Shown here: positions 7,389 to 15,297 of the stretch, piece after piece
Layout: each line of letters begins with the position of its first letter
How positions within the stretch are numbered: position 1 is the stretch's first letter
Source: CAZJGF01 sp964545665
GTDB taxonomy: Bacteria > Chloroflexota > Dehalococcoidia > GIF9 > AB-539-J10
Assembly (NCBI GenBank): GCA_964545665.1
Contig: CAZJGF010000005.1
Location: 1 to 26,539 of the forward strand
DNA: 26,539 nucleotides
Reading direction: 5' to 3'
Position numbers and translations under genes: made by a program
The notes under the pieces: generated by a model
What the model was told of the DNA's origin: nothing
The model's input: the letters and a program-made list of their open reading frames with translations, nothing else
Databases searched by the model: none

Positions 7389-8609
7389 TTAGCCATGAAA
7401 TACTTTCCGTATCAACCTAACAAGGCCGCCCAAAACGCCGCCTTTTTTCACTTGCCAGGCTGACCCTTCCTTACTTCTCGCCTGCCAGAGGATGAGTCCC
7501 GTAGTGGTGGCATAAGCTGAGTCACGAAGAATATCAGTAATGCCATAAATGCCTGCTCCCAAAGGTACGCCTTTTCGTACTGGCATTCGCAGCACTGCTT
7601 GCCCTAGCTCAGCGAGGCCAGTCATGTTGGCTGTGCCGCCAGTAAGTACCAAGCCGCAGGGTGCCAAACTTTGATAATCAGTGGTGGGCATTTCTAGGAG
7701 TATCAGTTCAAATAATTCCTCCATTCGGGAGCGGATAATGTCGCACAGCTCACGGTAGGAAGCACTATGACCATTTTCTATGCCGGTCATAGTCACCTCG
7801 TCATCGGTGTCCATTCCTGGTGTTACATTACCGTATGTCTTCTTCATTCTCTCGGCCACATGGAAAGGCAAGCCCAAGCCGATGGCGATATCGCTGGTTA
7901 CCTGATAACCAGCCACCGGAATAATTGCGGTGTGGTAGATATTGCCGTCTTTGAACACAGCTATGTCTGTGGTACCACCACCGATATCAGCCATGATAAC
8001 GCCACTATCCCTTTCCTGGCTGGCCAATACCGCTTCCCCGCTAGCCAAAGGTTCCAGAATTAGGTCTTCAACCTCAACACCAACACTACGAATACATTTG
8101 GCTAGATTTCGCACGGAAGACACCGATGCGGTAATAATATGAGTTTCTACATCTAGCCTGGTGCCGTGCATACCTACTGGTTGTTTTACCCTTTCCTCCC
8201 CGTCCAGGGTGTAGAAGCGAGGAATAGCATGAAGCAACTTCTTACCTTCAGGAACAGGGATACTACGAGCCGCAGACAATACTCTTTTGAGATCTTCAGA
8301 ACGAACCAGACGGTCATCACGTGGAATGGCTACCACCCCTCGGTTGTTGATACTACTTATATGCCTGCCAGTAACCCCCACATAAACAGAATCTATCCGC
8401 ATGCCACTAATTCTCTGGGCTTCCCTTACCGAATCAGCAATGGAATCCTTAGCCTCATCCATGTTGACAACGATCCCTTTATGCATGCCATGGCTGGGGA
8501 CGACACCTACTCCTAGAACTTCGATATCATCTTGTGCTCTTATACTAGCTACAATAGTGGCTATTTTGGTTGTGCCTACATCGATGGCGGAGACAATTTT
8601 CTTTGTCAT
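7389..8609 (-). CDS. ftsA: Cell division protein FtsA
   Basis: FtsA is an actin-like ATPase that tethers FtsZ to the membrane. The 406-residue protein begins with the phosphate-1 motif AIDVGTTKIA, has the SHS2-type 1C insert, the second phosphate motif DIGGGTTDIAVF and the adenosine motif LTGGTANM. It ends in an amphipathic helix (GGLVRLIRKVFHG) that serves as the membrane-targeting sequence. I chose the ATG at 8609, two codons inside a GTG alternative, because AAAGGAGG lies five bases before it. The rsmH stop is 2 bases upstream, so translation is probably coupled. No ftsQ, ftsL or ftsI lies between rsmH and ftsA. Confidence 0.96.
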   Translation of the reverse strand: MTKKIVSAIDVGTTKIATIVASIRAQDDIEVLGVGVVPSHGMHKGIVVNMDEAKDSIADSVREAQRISGMRIDSVYVGVTGRHISSINNRGVVAIPRDDRLVRSEDLKRVLSAARSIPVPEGKKLLHAIPRFYTLDGEERVKQPVGMHGTRLDVETHIITASVSSVRNLAKCIRSVGVEVEDLILEPLASGEAVLASQERDSGVIMADIGGGTTDIAVFKDGNIYHTAIIPVAGYQVTSDIAIGLGLPFHVAERMKKTYGNVTPGMDTDDEVTMTGIENGHSASYRELCDIIRSRMEELFELILLEMPTTDYQSLAPCGLVLTGGTANMTGLAELGQAVLRMPVRKGVPLGAGIYGITDILRDSAYATTTGLILWQARSKEGSAWQVKKGGVLGGLVRLIRKVFHG

Positions 8610-8611
8610 TC

Positions 8612-9526
8612 TCACCTCCTTTCCTTTTCTAAATGCTTAAGGCATTCGGCTATTCTCATTTTTGCGCTGCGGCTGCGTGGGTTGGATTCTATCTCCAACG
8701 AGGTAGGTTTAATCACCTTCCTTGAAATGAGTTCCAAAGTGCAGTTGCCAGCCTCGTTTCGCATGAATTCCTTGACTATTCGGTCCTCGAGGGAGTGATA
8801 GCTGATAACTACTAGCCTGCCATGAAAGCGTAGAAGATTGATGCTTTGTTCCAGAGCTAGTTTTAGGTTCTCTAGCTCTCTATTGACAGCAATACGCAGA
8901 GCCATAAAAGTCCTGGTGGCGGGGTGGATTCTGCCACGTTTGCTGCCAAGGACCTGCTCTACTACTTGAGCAAGTCGTAAGGTAGATGTAATAGGGCGGC
9001 TGCGCACAATGTGCTTAGCTATTCGCCGTGGGTGACGCTCCTCACCGTATTCCTTTATAATGCGGGCTAATTCTTGTTCAGGTAAGTTGTTGACGATGTC
9101 AGATGCGGTTAACTCTTGCCTTGGATCAAATCTCATATCAAGAAGCGCCTCGCGCTGAAAGCTAAAGCCACGCTGAGCTGTATCCAGCTGCAAGGACGAG
9201 ATGCCAAGGTCGAGAAGAATGCCATCAACCGGATAGAAATCGTATTTCCTGCAGATAGCCTCAAGGTTAACGAAGTTGTCGTTAATTAAGATAGCTGCCT
9301 CGCTGTAGTCACTGAGTTCCACCTGAGCTAGTCTAATAGCCTCAGGATCGGCGTCAATACCTAGGAGCCTGCCAGAAGGCAGAATCCTTTCCAAAATAGC
9401 TTTAGCATGTCCACCTAGACCCACTGTACAGTCAACAAAGCGCCCTCCAGGCTGAGGCTGTAATCCCCCCATAGCTTCATTAACCATAACGGGGAGGTGG
9501 GTTGGCAAGGACCTAGTCACGGCCAT
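8612..9526 (-). CDS. rsmH: 16S rRNA (cytosine-1402-N4)-methyltransferase RsmH
   Basis: RsmH (MraW) methylates N4 of C1402 in the ribosomal P-site with S-adenosylmethionine. The 304-residue protein has the start HLPVMVNEAM, the SAM-binding DCTVGLGGHA (about 33-42), GIDADPEAI, the family motif LLDLGISSLQLD, RTFMALRIAVNRELENL and the C-terminal VISYHSLEDRIVK. Length and motif order are normal for the family. Its ATG overlaps the last base of the mraZ stop (TAATG), and its own stop is 2 bases before ftsA, which indicates a tightly coupled operon. Confidence 0.97.
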   Translation of the reverse strand: MAVTRSLPTHLPVMVNEAMGGLQPQPGGRFVDCTVGLGGHAKAILERILPSGRLLGIDADPEAIRLAQVELSDYSEAAILINDNFVNLEAICRKYDFYPVDGILLDLGISSLQLDTAQRGFSFQREALLDMRFDPRQELTASDIVNNLPEQELARIIKEYGEERHPRRIAKHIVRSRPITSTLRLAQVVEQVLGSKRGRIHPATRTFMALRIAVNRELENLKLALEQSINLLRFHGRLVVISYHSLEDRIVKEFMRNEAGNCTLELISRKVIKPTSLEIESNPRSRSAKMRIAECLKHLEKERR

Positions 9527-9951
9527 TAGCTACTCCCAAGGCTCTCCATAATCTGCGTAGCTTGTTCCTCAGCTGCTTCCTTCTCCTGTTTCCATGCCTT
9601 CTCATTCCAGAGCTCAACATATTGGTTGGCGCCAACAACAACTACGGTATCGCCAATCCCGGCATACTTACGCAATGGGAAAGGTAATGTTATCCTGCCT
9701 TGCTTATCAAAGGAGACGCTGAAAGCAGCGCCGAAGATGGCACGGTTGAGTTTTCTCAGGTTAGCCGAGGTTACCGTCCTGGCAGCTAGACTATCAGCCA
9801 ACCTTTTCCATTCGGCCTCTGGGTAAACGGCAACGCATTTCTCTGACCCTCGAGTCAATACCGCAGCCGCTTTCATGTCCCGCCTGAATTTTGGTGGCAA
9901 GGGTAACCTTCCCTTTTCATCAACCTTATATTGGTATTCACCAAAAAACAT
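9526..9951 (-). CDS. mraZ: Transcriptional regulator MraZ
   Basis: MraZ binds repeats in front of its own operon and tunes expression of the division cluster. The 141-residue protein has the canonical start MFFGEYQYKVD and two SpoVT/AbrB-type half domains, marked by VDEKGRLPLPPKFR and VSFDKQGRITLPFPLR. I chose the ATG at 9951, which has AAGGAG upstream; a start ten codons earlier would add a basic stretch not usual in the family. It is the first gene of the operon, and three MraZ-type repeats lie just upstream. Confidence 0.96.
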   Translation of the reverse strand: MFFGEYQYKVDEKGRLPLPPKFRRDMKAAAVLTRGSEKCVAVYPEAEWKRLADSLAARTVTSANLRKLNRAIFGAAFSVSFDKQGRITLPFPLRKYAGIGDTVVVVGANQYVELWNEKAWKQEKEAAEEQATQIMESLGSS

Positions 9952-9977
9952 TCCCCTTCTCCTTTTCCGGGCACTGT

Positions 9978-10004
9978 CCACCCTTTTTCCCCACTTTTCC
10001 CCAC
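9978..10004 (-). promoter_or_regulatory. MraZ-box repeats (operator of the division operon)
   Basis: On the minus strand GTGGGG occurs at 10004-9999 and at 9994-9989, followed by GGGTGG at 9983-9978, at about one-helical-turn spacing. MraZ is known to bind such direct repeats of TGGG(N) type next to mraZ promoters. Here they lie between the -10 and the mraZ start, across or just after the likely transcription start, a repressing position. Confidence 0.75.
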
Positions 10005-10011
10005 TTGTATA

Positions 10012-10040
10012 ATTAAATGCCTATGCTCATATTTTGTCAA
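10012..10040 (-). promoter_or_regulatory. Promoter of mraZ-rsmH-ftsA-ftsZ
   Basis: On the minus strand a perfect -35 TTGACA (10040-10035), a 17-base spacer and a -10 TTTAAT (10017-10012, five of six consensus bases) are present. The predicted start lies about 6-8 bases further on, next to the first MraZ repeat. The leader before the mraZ ATG at 9951 would be about 50 bases. Confidence 0.75.
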
Positions 10041-10136
10041 GTCTTTTTCGCCCTTTTTGCTGACTTTCTCAATTTCTTTTAACCTTCCTGTATGATAAGA
10101 TGAATAGTTTAAGAAAACTGTCACCCAGAGGGTTCA

Positions 10137-10877
10137 ATGCGTATTGATATATTGTGTCTCTTTCCTGAGATGTTTATCTCCCCACTTAGCCAAAGCCTTA
10201 TCAAACGGGCTAAGGAGCAAGGATTAGTGGATATCGTGATTCACAATATCCGTGACTACACTCACAACAAACACCATACAGTAGACGACTGCCCTTATGG
10301 AGGTGGACCCGGGATGGTGCTCAAACCTGAGCCTGTCTTTGAAGCAGCGGAGGACATAAGACAACAGATTGCCACCAGTGAGATGCCCGTCATTTTACTC
10401 ACTCCCCAAGGCAGGCTTTTTAACCAACAGGTTGCCCGCGAACTGGCGCGCCATACACATCTTATGTTAATTTGTGGTCATTACGAAGGCATAGATGAGA
10501 GAGTGCGTGAGCACTTAGCCACCGATGAAGTTAGCATCGGGGATTATGTACTTAGTGGGGGTGAATTAGCTGCCATGGTCATAATAGACACCGTGGTCAG
10601 GCTTATACCAGGAGCACTTGGCTCACCACTGTCGGCAGATAGTGATTCCTACGGCGATGGGCTTCTGGAATACCCTCAATACACAAGACCCAAGGTATAT
10701 CGAGATTGGTCAGTGCCTTCAATTCTGCTTTCAGGAAATCACGGCGAGATAGCTCAATGGCGGCGCAATCAAGCTATCTTACGAACGGCAAGGCGACGCC
10801 CCAATCTTATGAAAACGGCAACTCTCTCAGATAAGGAGAAGAAATGGATATCAGAGAACTTGTTAAGCCTGAAATAG
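10137..10877 (+). CDS. trmD: tRNA (guanine-37-N1)-methyltransferase TrmD
   Basis: TrmD methylates G37 next to the anticodon and prevents frameshifting. The 246-residue protein shows LFPEMF near the start, the substrate segment DDCPYGGGPGMVLKPEP, the trefoil-knot SAM-binding motifs LICGHYEGIDERV and EVSIGDYVLSGGELAAMV, and YPQYTRP. The ATG at 10137 follows AGAGGG. It is transcribed divergently from mraZ; a possible -10 (TATGAT, 10091-10096) is visible but no convincing -35. Its last 34 bases overlap the rplS start. Confidence 0.97.
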   Translation: MRIDILCLFPEMFISPLSQSLIKRAKEQGLVDIVIHNIRDYTHNKHHTVDDCPYGGGPGMVLKPEPVFEAAEDIRQQIATSEMPVILLTPQGRLFNQQVARELARHTHLMLICGHYEGIDERVREHLATDEVSIGDYVLSGGELAAMVIIDTVVRLIPGALGSPLSADSDSYGDGLLEYPQYTRPKVYRDWSVPSILLSGNHGEIAQWRRNQAILRTARRRPNLMKTATLSDKEKKWISENLLSLK

Positions 10878-11221
10878 ATCCCAATATTACTCGAATTTCC
10901 CCTGGTGATACTGTTAAGGTCAGATTAAGGATGGTGGAGGGAGGCAAGGAGCGTTTGCAGCACTTCCAAGGAATGGTGATCAGGACCAGAAAGGGTGTTG
11001 ATGGCGGAAATTTTACCATAAGGCGGGTAGTCCACGGGATTGGAGTAGAGCGCACTTTTCCCTTCCAATCTCCTCATATCCAGGGCGTAGAGGTACTCAA
11101 GCAAGGCAAGGTACGCCGAGCTAAGCTTTATTATATGCGTCAGCTCAGTGCTAAGCAGGCCCGACTTAAGGAAAGACGAGAGAAGGTAGTGGAACAAGCT
11201 CCGCCGCAAGAGGAGGATTAG
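10844..11221 (+). CDS. rplS: 50S ribosomal protein L19
   Basis: L19 sits at the 30S-50S interface of the ribosome. The 125-residue protein has the family features ISPGDTVKVRLRMVEG, RLQHFQGMVIRTR, FTIRRVVHGIGVERTFP and KVRRAKLYYMR, followed by a Lys/Arg/Glu-rich tail (about 105-125) slightly longer than the core family. The ATG at 10844 lies inside trmD, preceded by AAGGAG within the trmD coding sequence, so L19 translation is probably coupled to trmD. The trmD-rplS order is a common bacterial pairing. Confidence 0.97.
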   Translation: MDIRELVKPEIDPNITRISPGDTVKVRLRMVEGGKERLQHFQGMVIRTRKGVDGGNFTIRRVVHGIGVERTFPFQSPHIQGVEVLKQGKVRRAKLYYMRQLSAKQARLKERREKVVEQAPPQEED

Positions 11222-11239
11222 ACCCTCCAAGTATCTTGA

Positions 11240-13660
11240 ATGAGTTATGCTGAGGTAGCAGTTAACTCCCCTGGAAGCCGTTCCTCTTTCTGTTACGCCA
11301 TTCCATCGAAGCTAAACATCGACGTAGGACAGGCAGTTTGGGTTCCCTTCGGGGCTAGAGTCATCCAGGGCATCGTTGTCGGACTATCTGAGCAACCGTC
11401 AGTTCAAGCAACTAAAGAAATACTCGAACCCGCTACGGATTATCCCTTACTTTCCCCGATGCAAATCGAGCTTGCCCAATGGGTAAGCGAGCACTATCTT
11501 TGTCCCCTTTTCGATGCCATTGCCTTAATGTTACCTCCAGGCTTTCAGAGGCAGACTATCACCTATCTTCGGCTAGTAGGCTGTCAGGATAGCTTGCCAT
11601 CACTTACCCCGGAGCAAAGGCAAGCCCTCCATCTCATAGAGAAAACAGGCAAGGCAAGCTTAAAGGAACTGGAGAGGAAGTTTGGCGCGAAGAAAGCCAA
11701 GCAACTCACCGATCAACTTGTTCACCGCCAGCTAATAACAATGAATCAGGAACTTGAACCACCTAGAGTGAAGCCAAAGACAATTCCTTATGTGAAACTG
11801 ACAGCTGACAAAGATGAGATTAAGAGTGAAATGACTCGGCTGAACAAATGCAGGGCCTACAGGCAGGCGGAGTTGCTAGATTTCCTGAACCAACAAACGC
11901 AGCCTATCCCTGTCAATGAACTAAGGAGTCGTCTTCATTGCCCTCTAGCAGTTATTAGAACCTTGGAAAATCACCATTTGGTTTCAATAGAGCCAGTTCA
12001 CGTGAGGCGTGATCCAATGTCCCACCTTAGCTTCACACCCACTTCACCGCCGGTTTTTACCTTATCGCAACAAGCCGCGTGGAAATCAATCCAAGATAAC
12101 TGGAACCGCGGCTCACCGCCCGTTTTCCTCCTCTTCGGCGTTACTGGCAGTGGCAAGACTGAAATTTACTTAGGAGCTTTAGCTAAAGTCATCGCGACAG
12201 GTAGGCAAAGCGCCTGCCTTGTCCCTGAAATCGCCCTTACTCCACAAACCGTGGACAGATTTGCTAGCCGCTTTCCTGGACGTGTAGCAGTACTGCATAG
12301 TGGTCTCTCCCCAGGCGAGCAGTTTGATGAGTGGCAGTGGATAAAAGAAGGAAACTGTGATGTAGTTATTGGGCCAAGGAGCGCTCTATTCGCCCCCCTG
12401 CCTGACCTCGGCCTCATTATTATTGATGAGGAGCACGAATGGACATACAAACAAGAAGATAGATCACCTCGCTATCATGCCAGAGACGTGGCTATTAGAT
12501 TAGCTCGGCTTAGCGATGCTGTTGTTATCCTGGGCAGCGCTACCCCAGATATTGAGACCTTCCATAAGGCACAATTAGGACAGTATCACCTAGTGGAACT
12601 AAGAGAGAGGATCACTCCCCGTGGCTATTCTCCCCTCCCCGAAGTAAACATAATAGATATGAAAGAGGAACTTAGAGCAGGGAACACAAGTTTGTTTAGC
12701 CGTTCATTATTAGCTGTTATGAAAGAAACGCTTAGGCGAGATGAACAAGTAATTCTTTTTCTCAACCGTCGTGGCACAGCTACCTTTGTTCAGTGCCGCG
12801 ATTGCGGCTTTGTCTTTCGCTGCCCACGCTGCTCCATAGCCCTTACCTACCATTCTATGGAGAGAAAGCTAACTTGCCACCGCTGTCATTACTCTACTCC
12901 AGTCCCTCAAGCTTGCCCCCAATGTCTTAACCGCCGCCTCAAGTTCTTCGGCATTGGCACGCAGAGAATAGAAGATGAGGTCAAGTGCCTTTTCCCGCAA
13001 GCTAGACTGCTTCGCTGGGATAAGGATGTAACCACAAAGAGACACGCTCACGAGGAGTTATTGACCGCTTTTCGTGACCGTAAGGCGGACGTGCTTATTG
13101 GCACTCAGATGATAGCTAAGGGCTTAGACATGCCCCAAGTGACTTTAGCCGGGATAATCAGTGCTGATACCGGGCTCAACTTTCCTGACTTTCGAGCAGG
13201 TGAACGTGCCTTCCAACTCTTATGTCAAGTAGCTGGCAGAGCCGGACGTGGGCTTAAGGCAGGAGAAGTCATCATTCAAACATATAGCCCTGATAACTAC
13301 GCTATTCAATCTGCCGCCAAGCATGATTATCTGGGCTTCTACAACCAGGAGATAGAGTATCGACGCCGTTATGATTACCCTCCCTTCAGTCAGTTCACCC
13401 GCTTGGTTTACGCCCATACTAACAATGAGCTTTGTCGCCGCGAGGCAGAGAGGATGAGCCAAGTTATTCTCAACGAAAAAGAGAGAACAGGTATAACCAA
13501 CTTAAGCTTGATCGGTCCTGTGCCTGCCTTTGCCGCCAGGGTTAGAGGCCGATATCGCTGGCAGATCATTATTCGAGGTAACGACCTCGACCAGTTCTTA
13601 TCGCAGATGGCCTTGCCTCAGGGCTGGACGGTGGATGTTGACCCAGTAGGTATAATATAG
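11240..13660 (+). CDS. priA: Primosomal replication restart helicase PriA
   Basis: PriA recognises stalled forks and D-loops and reloads the replisome. The 806-residue protein has the N-terminal DNA-binding domain (AEVAVNSPGSRSSFCYAIP), Walker A GVTGSGKTEIY, the DEAH-type motif DEEH, GSATPDIET, and a zinc-binding insertion with eight cysteines (CRDCG, CPRC, CHRC, CPQC). The C-terminal helicase motifs IGTQMIAKGLDMPQVTLAG and QVAGRAGRG follow. The length is normal to slightly long. No strong ribosome binding site lies at the usual distance; an AGGAGG sits 24 bases upstream at the end of rplS, so coupling to rplS is likely. Confidence 0.97.
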   Translation: MSYAEVAVNSPGSRSSFCYAIPSKLNIDVGQAVWVPFGARVIQGIVVGLSEQPSVQATKEILEPATDYPLLSPMQIELAQWVSEHYLCPLFDAIALMLPPGFQRQTITYLRLVGCQDSLPSLTPEQRQALHLIEKTGKASLKELERKFGAKKAKQLTDQLVHRQLITMNQELEPPRVKPKTIPYVKLTADKDEIKSEMTRLNKCRAYRQAELLDFLNQQTQPIPVNELRSRLHCPLAVIRTLENHHLVSIEPVHVRRDPMSHLSFTPTSPPVFTLSQQAAWKSIQDNWNRGSPPVFLLFGVTGSGKTEIYLGALAKVIATGRQSACLVPEIALTPQTVDRFASRFPGRVAVLHSGLSPGEQFDEWQWIKEGNCDVVIGPRSALFAPLPDLGLIIIDEEHEWTYKQEDRSPRYHARDVAIRLARLSDAVVILGSATPDIETFHKAQLGQYHLVELRERITPRGYSPLPEVNIIDMKEELRAGNTSLFSRSLLAVMKETLRRDEQVILFLNRRGTATFVQCRDCGFVFRCPRCSIALTYHSMERKLTCHRCHYSTPVPQACPQCLNRRLKFFGIGTQRIEDEVKCLFPQARLLRWDKDVTTKRHAHEELLTAFRDRKADVLIGTQMIAKGLDMPQVTLAGIISADTGLNFPDFRAGERAFQLLCQVAGRAGRGLKAGEVIIQTYSPDNYAIQSAAKHDYLGFYNQEIEYRRRYDYPPFSQFTRLVYAHTNNELCRREAERMSQVILNEKERTGITNLSLIGPVPAFAARVRGRYRWQIIIRGNDLDQFLSQMALPQGWTVDVDPVGII

Positions 13661-13704
13661 CCCTAAGCACAAAACTGAAAGATATTGAGTTAAGGCAGCG
13701 CGAC

Positions 13705-14286
13705 ATGAAAGTATTAGGTATCATGGGTAGTCCCAGAAGGCAAAGCAACACTGAGATCCTTCTCGATACAGCATTGGCAGGAGCCAAGAAGATGGGAGCA
13801 GAAGTGGAAAAGGTGGCCGTTTCTGAGCTTAAGATCCAGCCGTGTTTGGAAATCTATGCCTGCCGTAAAGATGGAAAGTGTGCCATCAAAGATGATATGC
13901 AACAGCTTTACGAGAAGCTTCTGGAAGCTGACTATATCGTGTTCGCCTCACCCATATTCTTCTACGGCCTTACCAGCCAAGCGAAGGCAATAGTAGATAG
14001 ATGTCAGGCGCTTTGGGTAAGAAAATACGTACTGGGCATGGGGAAGGAGGATAGACGGATACGGAGAGGAGTGTTCATCTCGGTTGGTGCTACTCAAGGG
14101 GAACGGCTGTTTGATGGTGTAGTACTTACGGTAAGATATTTTTTCGATGCCATTGGCGTGAAATATGCCGGAGATTTACTAATCAGGGGTATTGATGGCA
14201 AGGCCAAAATTAGGGAGCACGCTACAGCTTTGCAAGATGCCTTCCGTCTTGGCCAGCAGCTTGTTTCTCCACATATCACCCGTTGA
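13705..14286 (+). CDS. Flavodoxin-fold NAD(P)H/FMN reductase or iron-sulfur flavoprotein
   Basis: The 193-residue protein begins with the FMN phosphate-binding motif GIMGSPRRQSNTE (5-17) of the NADPH-dependent FMN reductase / iron-sulfur flavoprotein group. Residues 48-60 hold cysteines in C-x6-C-x6-C spacing before KDDM. Iron-sulfur flavoproteins have a compact cluster motif in this place; here the spacing is wider, so binding of an Fe-S cluster is uncertain. FASPIFFYGLTSQAKAIVDR is the second flavin-contact segment. It probably moves electrons from NAD(P)H or ferredoxin to a cytoplasmic acceptor that cannot be read from sequence. It ends the trmD-rplS-priA run with a 44-base gap, and the promoter of the stress island starts 2 bases after its stop. 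Confidence 0.8.
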   Translation: MKVLGIMGSPRRQSNTEILLDTALAGAKKMGAEVEKVAVSELKIQPCLEIYACRKDGKCAIKDDMQQLYEKLLEADYIVFASPIFFYGLTSQAKAIVDRCQALWVRKYVLGMGKEDRRIRRGVFISVGATQGERLFDGVVLTVRYFFDAIGVKYAGDLLIRGIDGKAKIREHATALQDAFRLGQQLVSPHITR

Positions 14287-14288
14287 TT

Positions 14289-14318
14289 TTGACAACGCCC
14301 CCTTCTGAACGATATAAT
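14289..14318 (+). promoter_or_regulatory. Consensus sigma-70 promoter of the stress island
   Basis: TTGACA (14289-14294) and TATAAT (14313-14318) both match consensus perfectly, with an 18-base spacer. It lies directly after the flavoprotein gene and about 220 bases before hsp20, leaving a long leader. No CIRCE element was seen. Confidence 0.82.
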
Positions 14319-14383
14319 AACACGTTAGTTAGCCTCGCATCTTGGTCTCATTGGTGCATCAAAGAGAGTGGAGGGGGATGTAC

Positions 14384-14413
14384 ATGTTGCGACAGTCCAA
14401 ATCATCCAAGTGA
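14384..14413 (+). CDS. Possible 9-residue leader peptide
   Basis: A GGAGGGGG sequence precedes an ATG at 14384 that opens the nine-codon frame MLRQSKSSK. An in-frame ATG two codons upstream lies too close to that site. The frame ends 17 bases before a terminator-like hairpin, the layout of a leader peptide in an attenuated operon. The peptide is short and basic with three serines and gives no clear hint of an amino-acid signal. Confidence 0.35.
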   Translation: MLRQSKSSK

Positions 14414-14430
14414 CGGCTGGACATGAATAC

Positions 14431-14468
14431 AGCTAGTAACCTTTCGGGGTTTGCTAGCTTTTCTATTT
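14431..14468 (+). terminator. Terminator-like hairpin in the hsp20 leader
   Basis: AGCTAG (14431-14436) pairs with CTAGCT (14454-14459) and the stem continues inward through TAACC/GGTTTG with one bulge around a TTTCGG-type loop; CTTTTCTATTT follows. It lies 69 bases before hsp20 and downstream of the promoter, so it should either end a small RNA or act as an attenuator. GTTAGTTAGC at 14324-14333 could pair with GCTAGTAAC at 14432-14440 as an alternative to the hairpin. Confidence 0.6.
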
Positions 14469-14537
14469 ACCTGGAAGCAGAGGGGCAGGGCATTGCCTAT
14501 TTGGGATGGAGACTAGCAACAAAGGAGGTAAGGGAAT

Positions 14538-14999
14538 ATGGCAATGGAACGATGGCGACCCTGGGACGAACTCAGGGAGATGGAGCGGCGCATGGATGAA
14601 ATGGTGAGGTATCCACTCATAGCCGCCAGGCGTCCACTAACTTGGTGGCGTGTACCTACTGAGGAAGTAGGCTGGACGCCAAGTGTGGAGATCTACGAGA
14701 AAGCCAACGAATTCATAGTCAGAGCTGAGCTTCCCGGGATGAAAAAAGACGAGGTCGATATCTCAGTTCTGGGCGACACTTTGACCATCAAGGGAGAGCG
14801 CAAGGCTGAATCTGAGGTCAAGGACGAAGACTACTACCGGTGTGAACTATGCTACGGTAAGTTCTCACGCTCCGTTGCCTTGCCGGCAGCAGTAGAGGCT
14901 GGGAGAGTGGAAGCCAGCTACGAAAATGGCATCCTAGAAATCACACTGCCCAAAGCAGAAGAAGCCAAACCAAAGAAGATTGAGGTCAAGGTCAAGTGA
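14538..14999 (+). CDS. Small heat shock protein, Hsp20 family
   Basis: The 153-residue cytoplasmic holdase binds unfolding proteins without ATP. The alpha-crystallin domain covers about 47-140 (PSVEIYEKANEFIVRAELPG, DTLTIKGER, FSRSVALP, ASYENGILEITLPK), and the C-terminal tail is Lys/Glu-rich. The usual C-terminal I-x-I motif may correspond to IEVKV. The N-terminal part is rich in Arg, Trp and Met (ERWRPWDELREMERRMDEM). The ATG follows AAAGGAGG. It is the first gene of the co-directional stress island. Confidence 0.95.
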   Translation: MAMERWRPWDELREMERRMDEMVRYPLIAARRPLTWWRVPTEEVGWTPSVEIYEKANEFIVRAELPGMKKDEVDISVLGDTLTIKGERKAESEVKDEDYYRCELCYGKFSRSVALPAAVEAGRVEASYENGILEITLPKAEEAKPKKIEVKVK

Positions 15000-15044
15000 T
15001 TTCTTGCTTGCTCTGCCCCCTGCTCAAAGACTAAGGAGTGAGAA

Positions 15045-15281
15045 ATGGCACGAGAAGTTAAGGTCTACACCACTCCCGGCTGCCCTTATTGCAAAATGGC
15101 TAAGAAATTCTTGGATGATAACAGCATCAAGTATCAGGAATTTAATGTAGCCCAAGATAAAGCGGCCCGCGACGAGATGGCGCGTAGATGTCAGTCACTA
15201 GCCGTTCCTACAATTTGTTTCGATGGCGAAGTATTGGTAGGGTTCAACGAGGCACAGCTTAAAGAGAAACTAGGTCTTTAG
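15045..15281 (+). CDS. Glutaredoxin-like thiol-disulfide protein
   Basis: The 78-residue protein has the thioredoxin fold with the redox pair CPYC (C13, C16), the cis-proline segment AVPTI and the C-terminal GFNEAQLKEKL helix. This is the small glutaredoxin family in anaerobes that often stands beside a thioredoxin-reductase-like gene. It follows hsp20 by 45 bases and precedes the flavoprotein by 16, so the two are likely redox partners in disulfide reduction. NrdH-type use for ribonucleotide reductase is possible but not indicated. Confidence 0.9.
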   Translation: MAREVKVYTTPGCPYCKMAKKFLDDNSIKYQEFNVAQDKAARDEMARRCQSLAVPTICFDGEVLVGFNEAQLKEKLGL

Positions 15282-15297
15282 TTCAGCAGAGGAAGTT

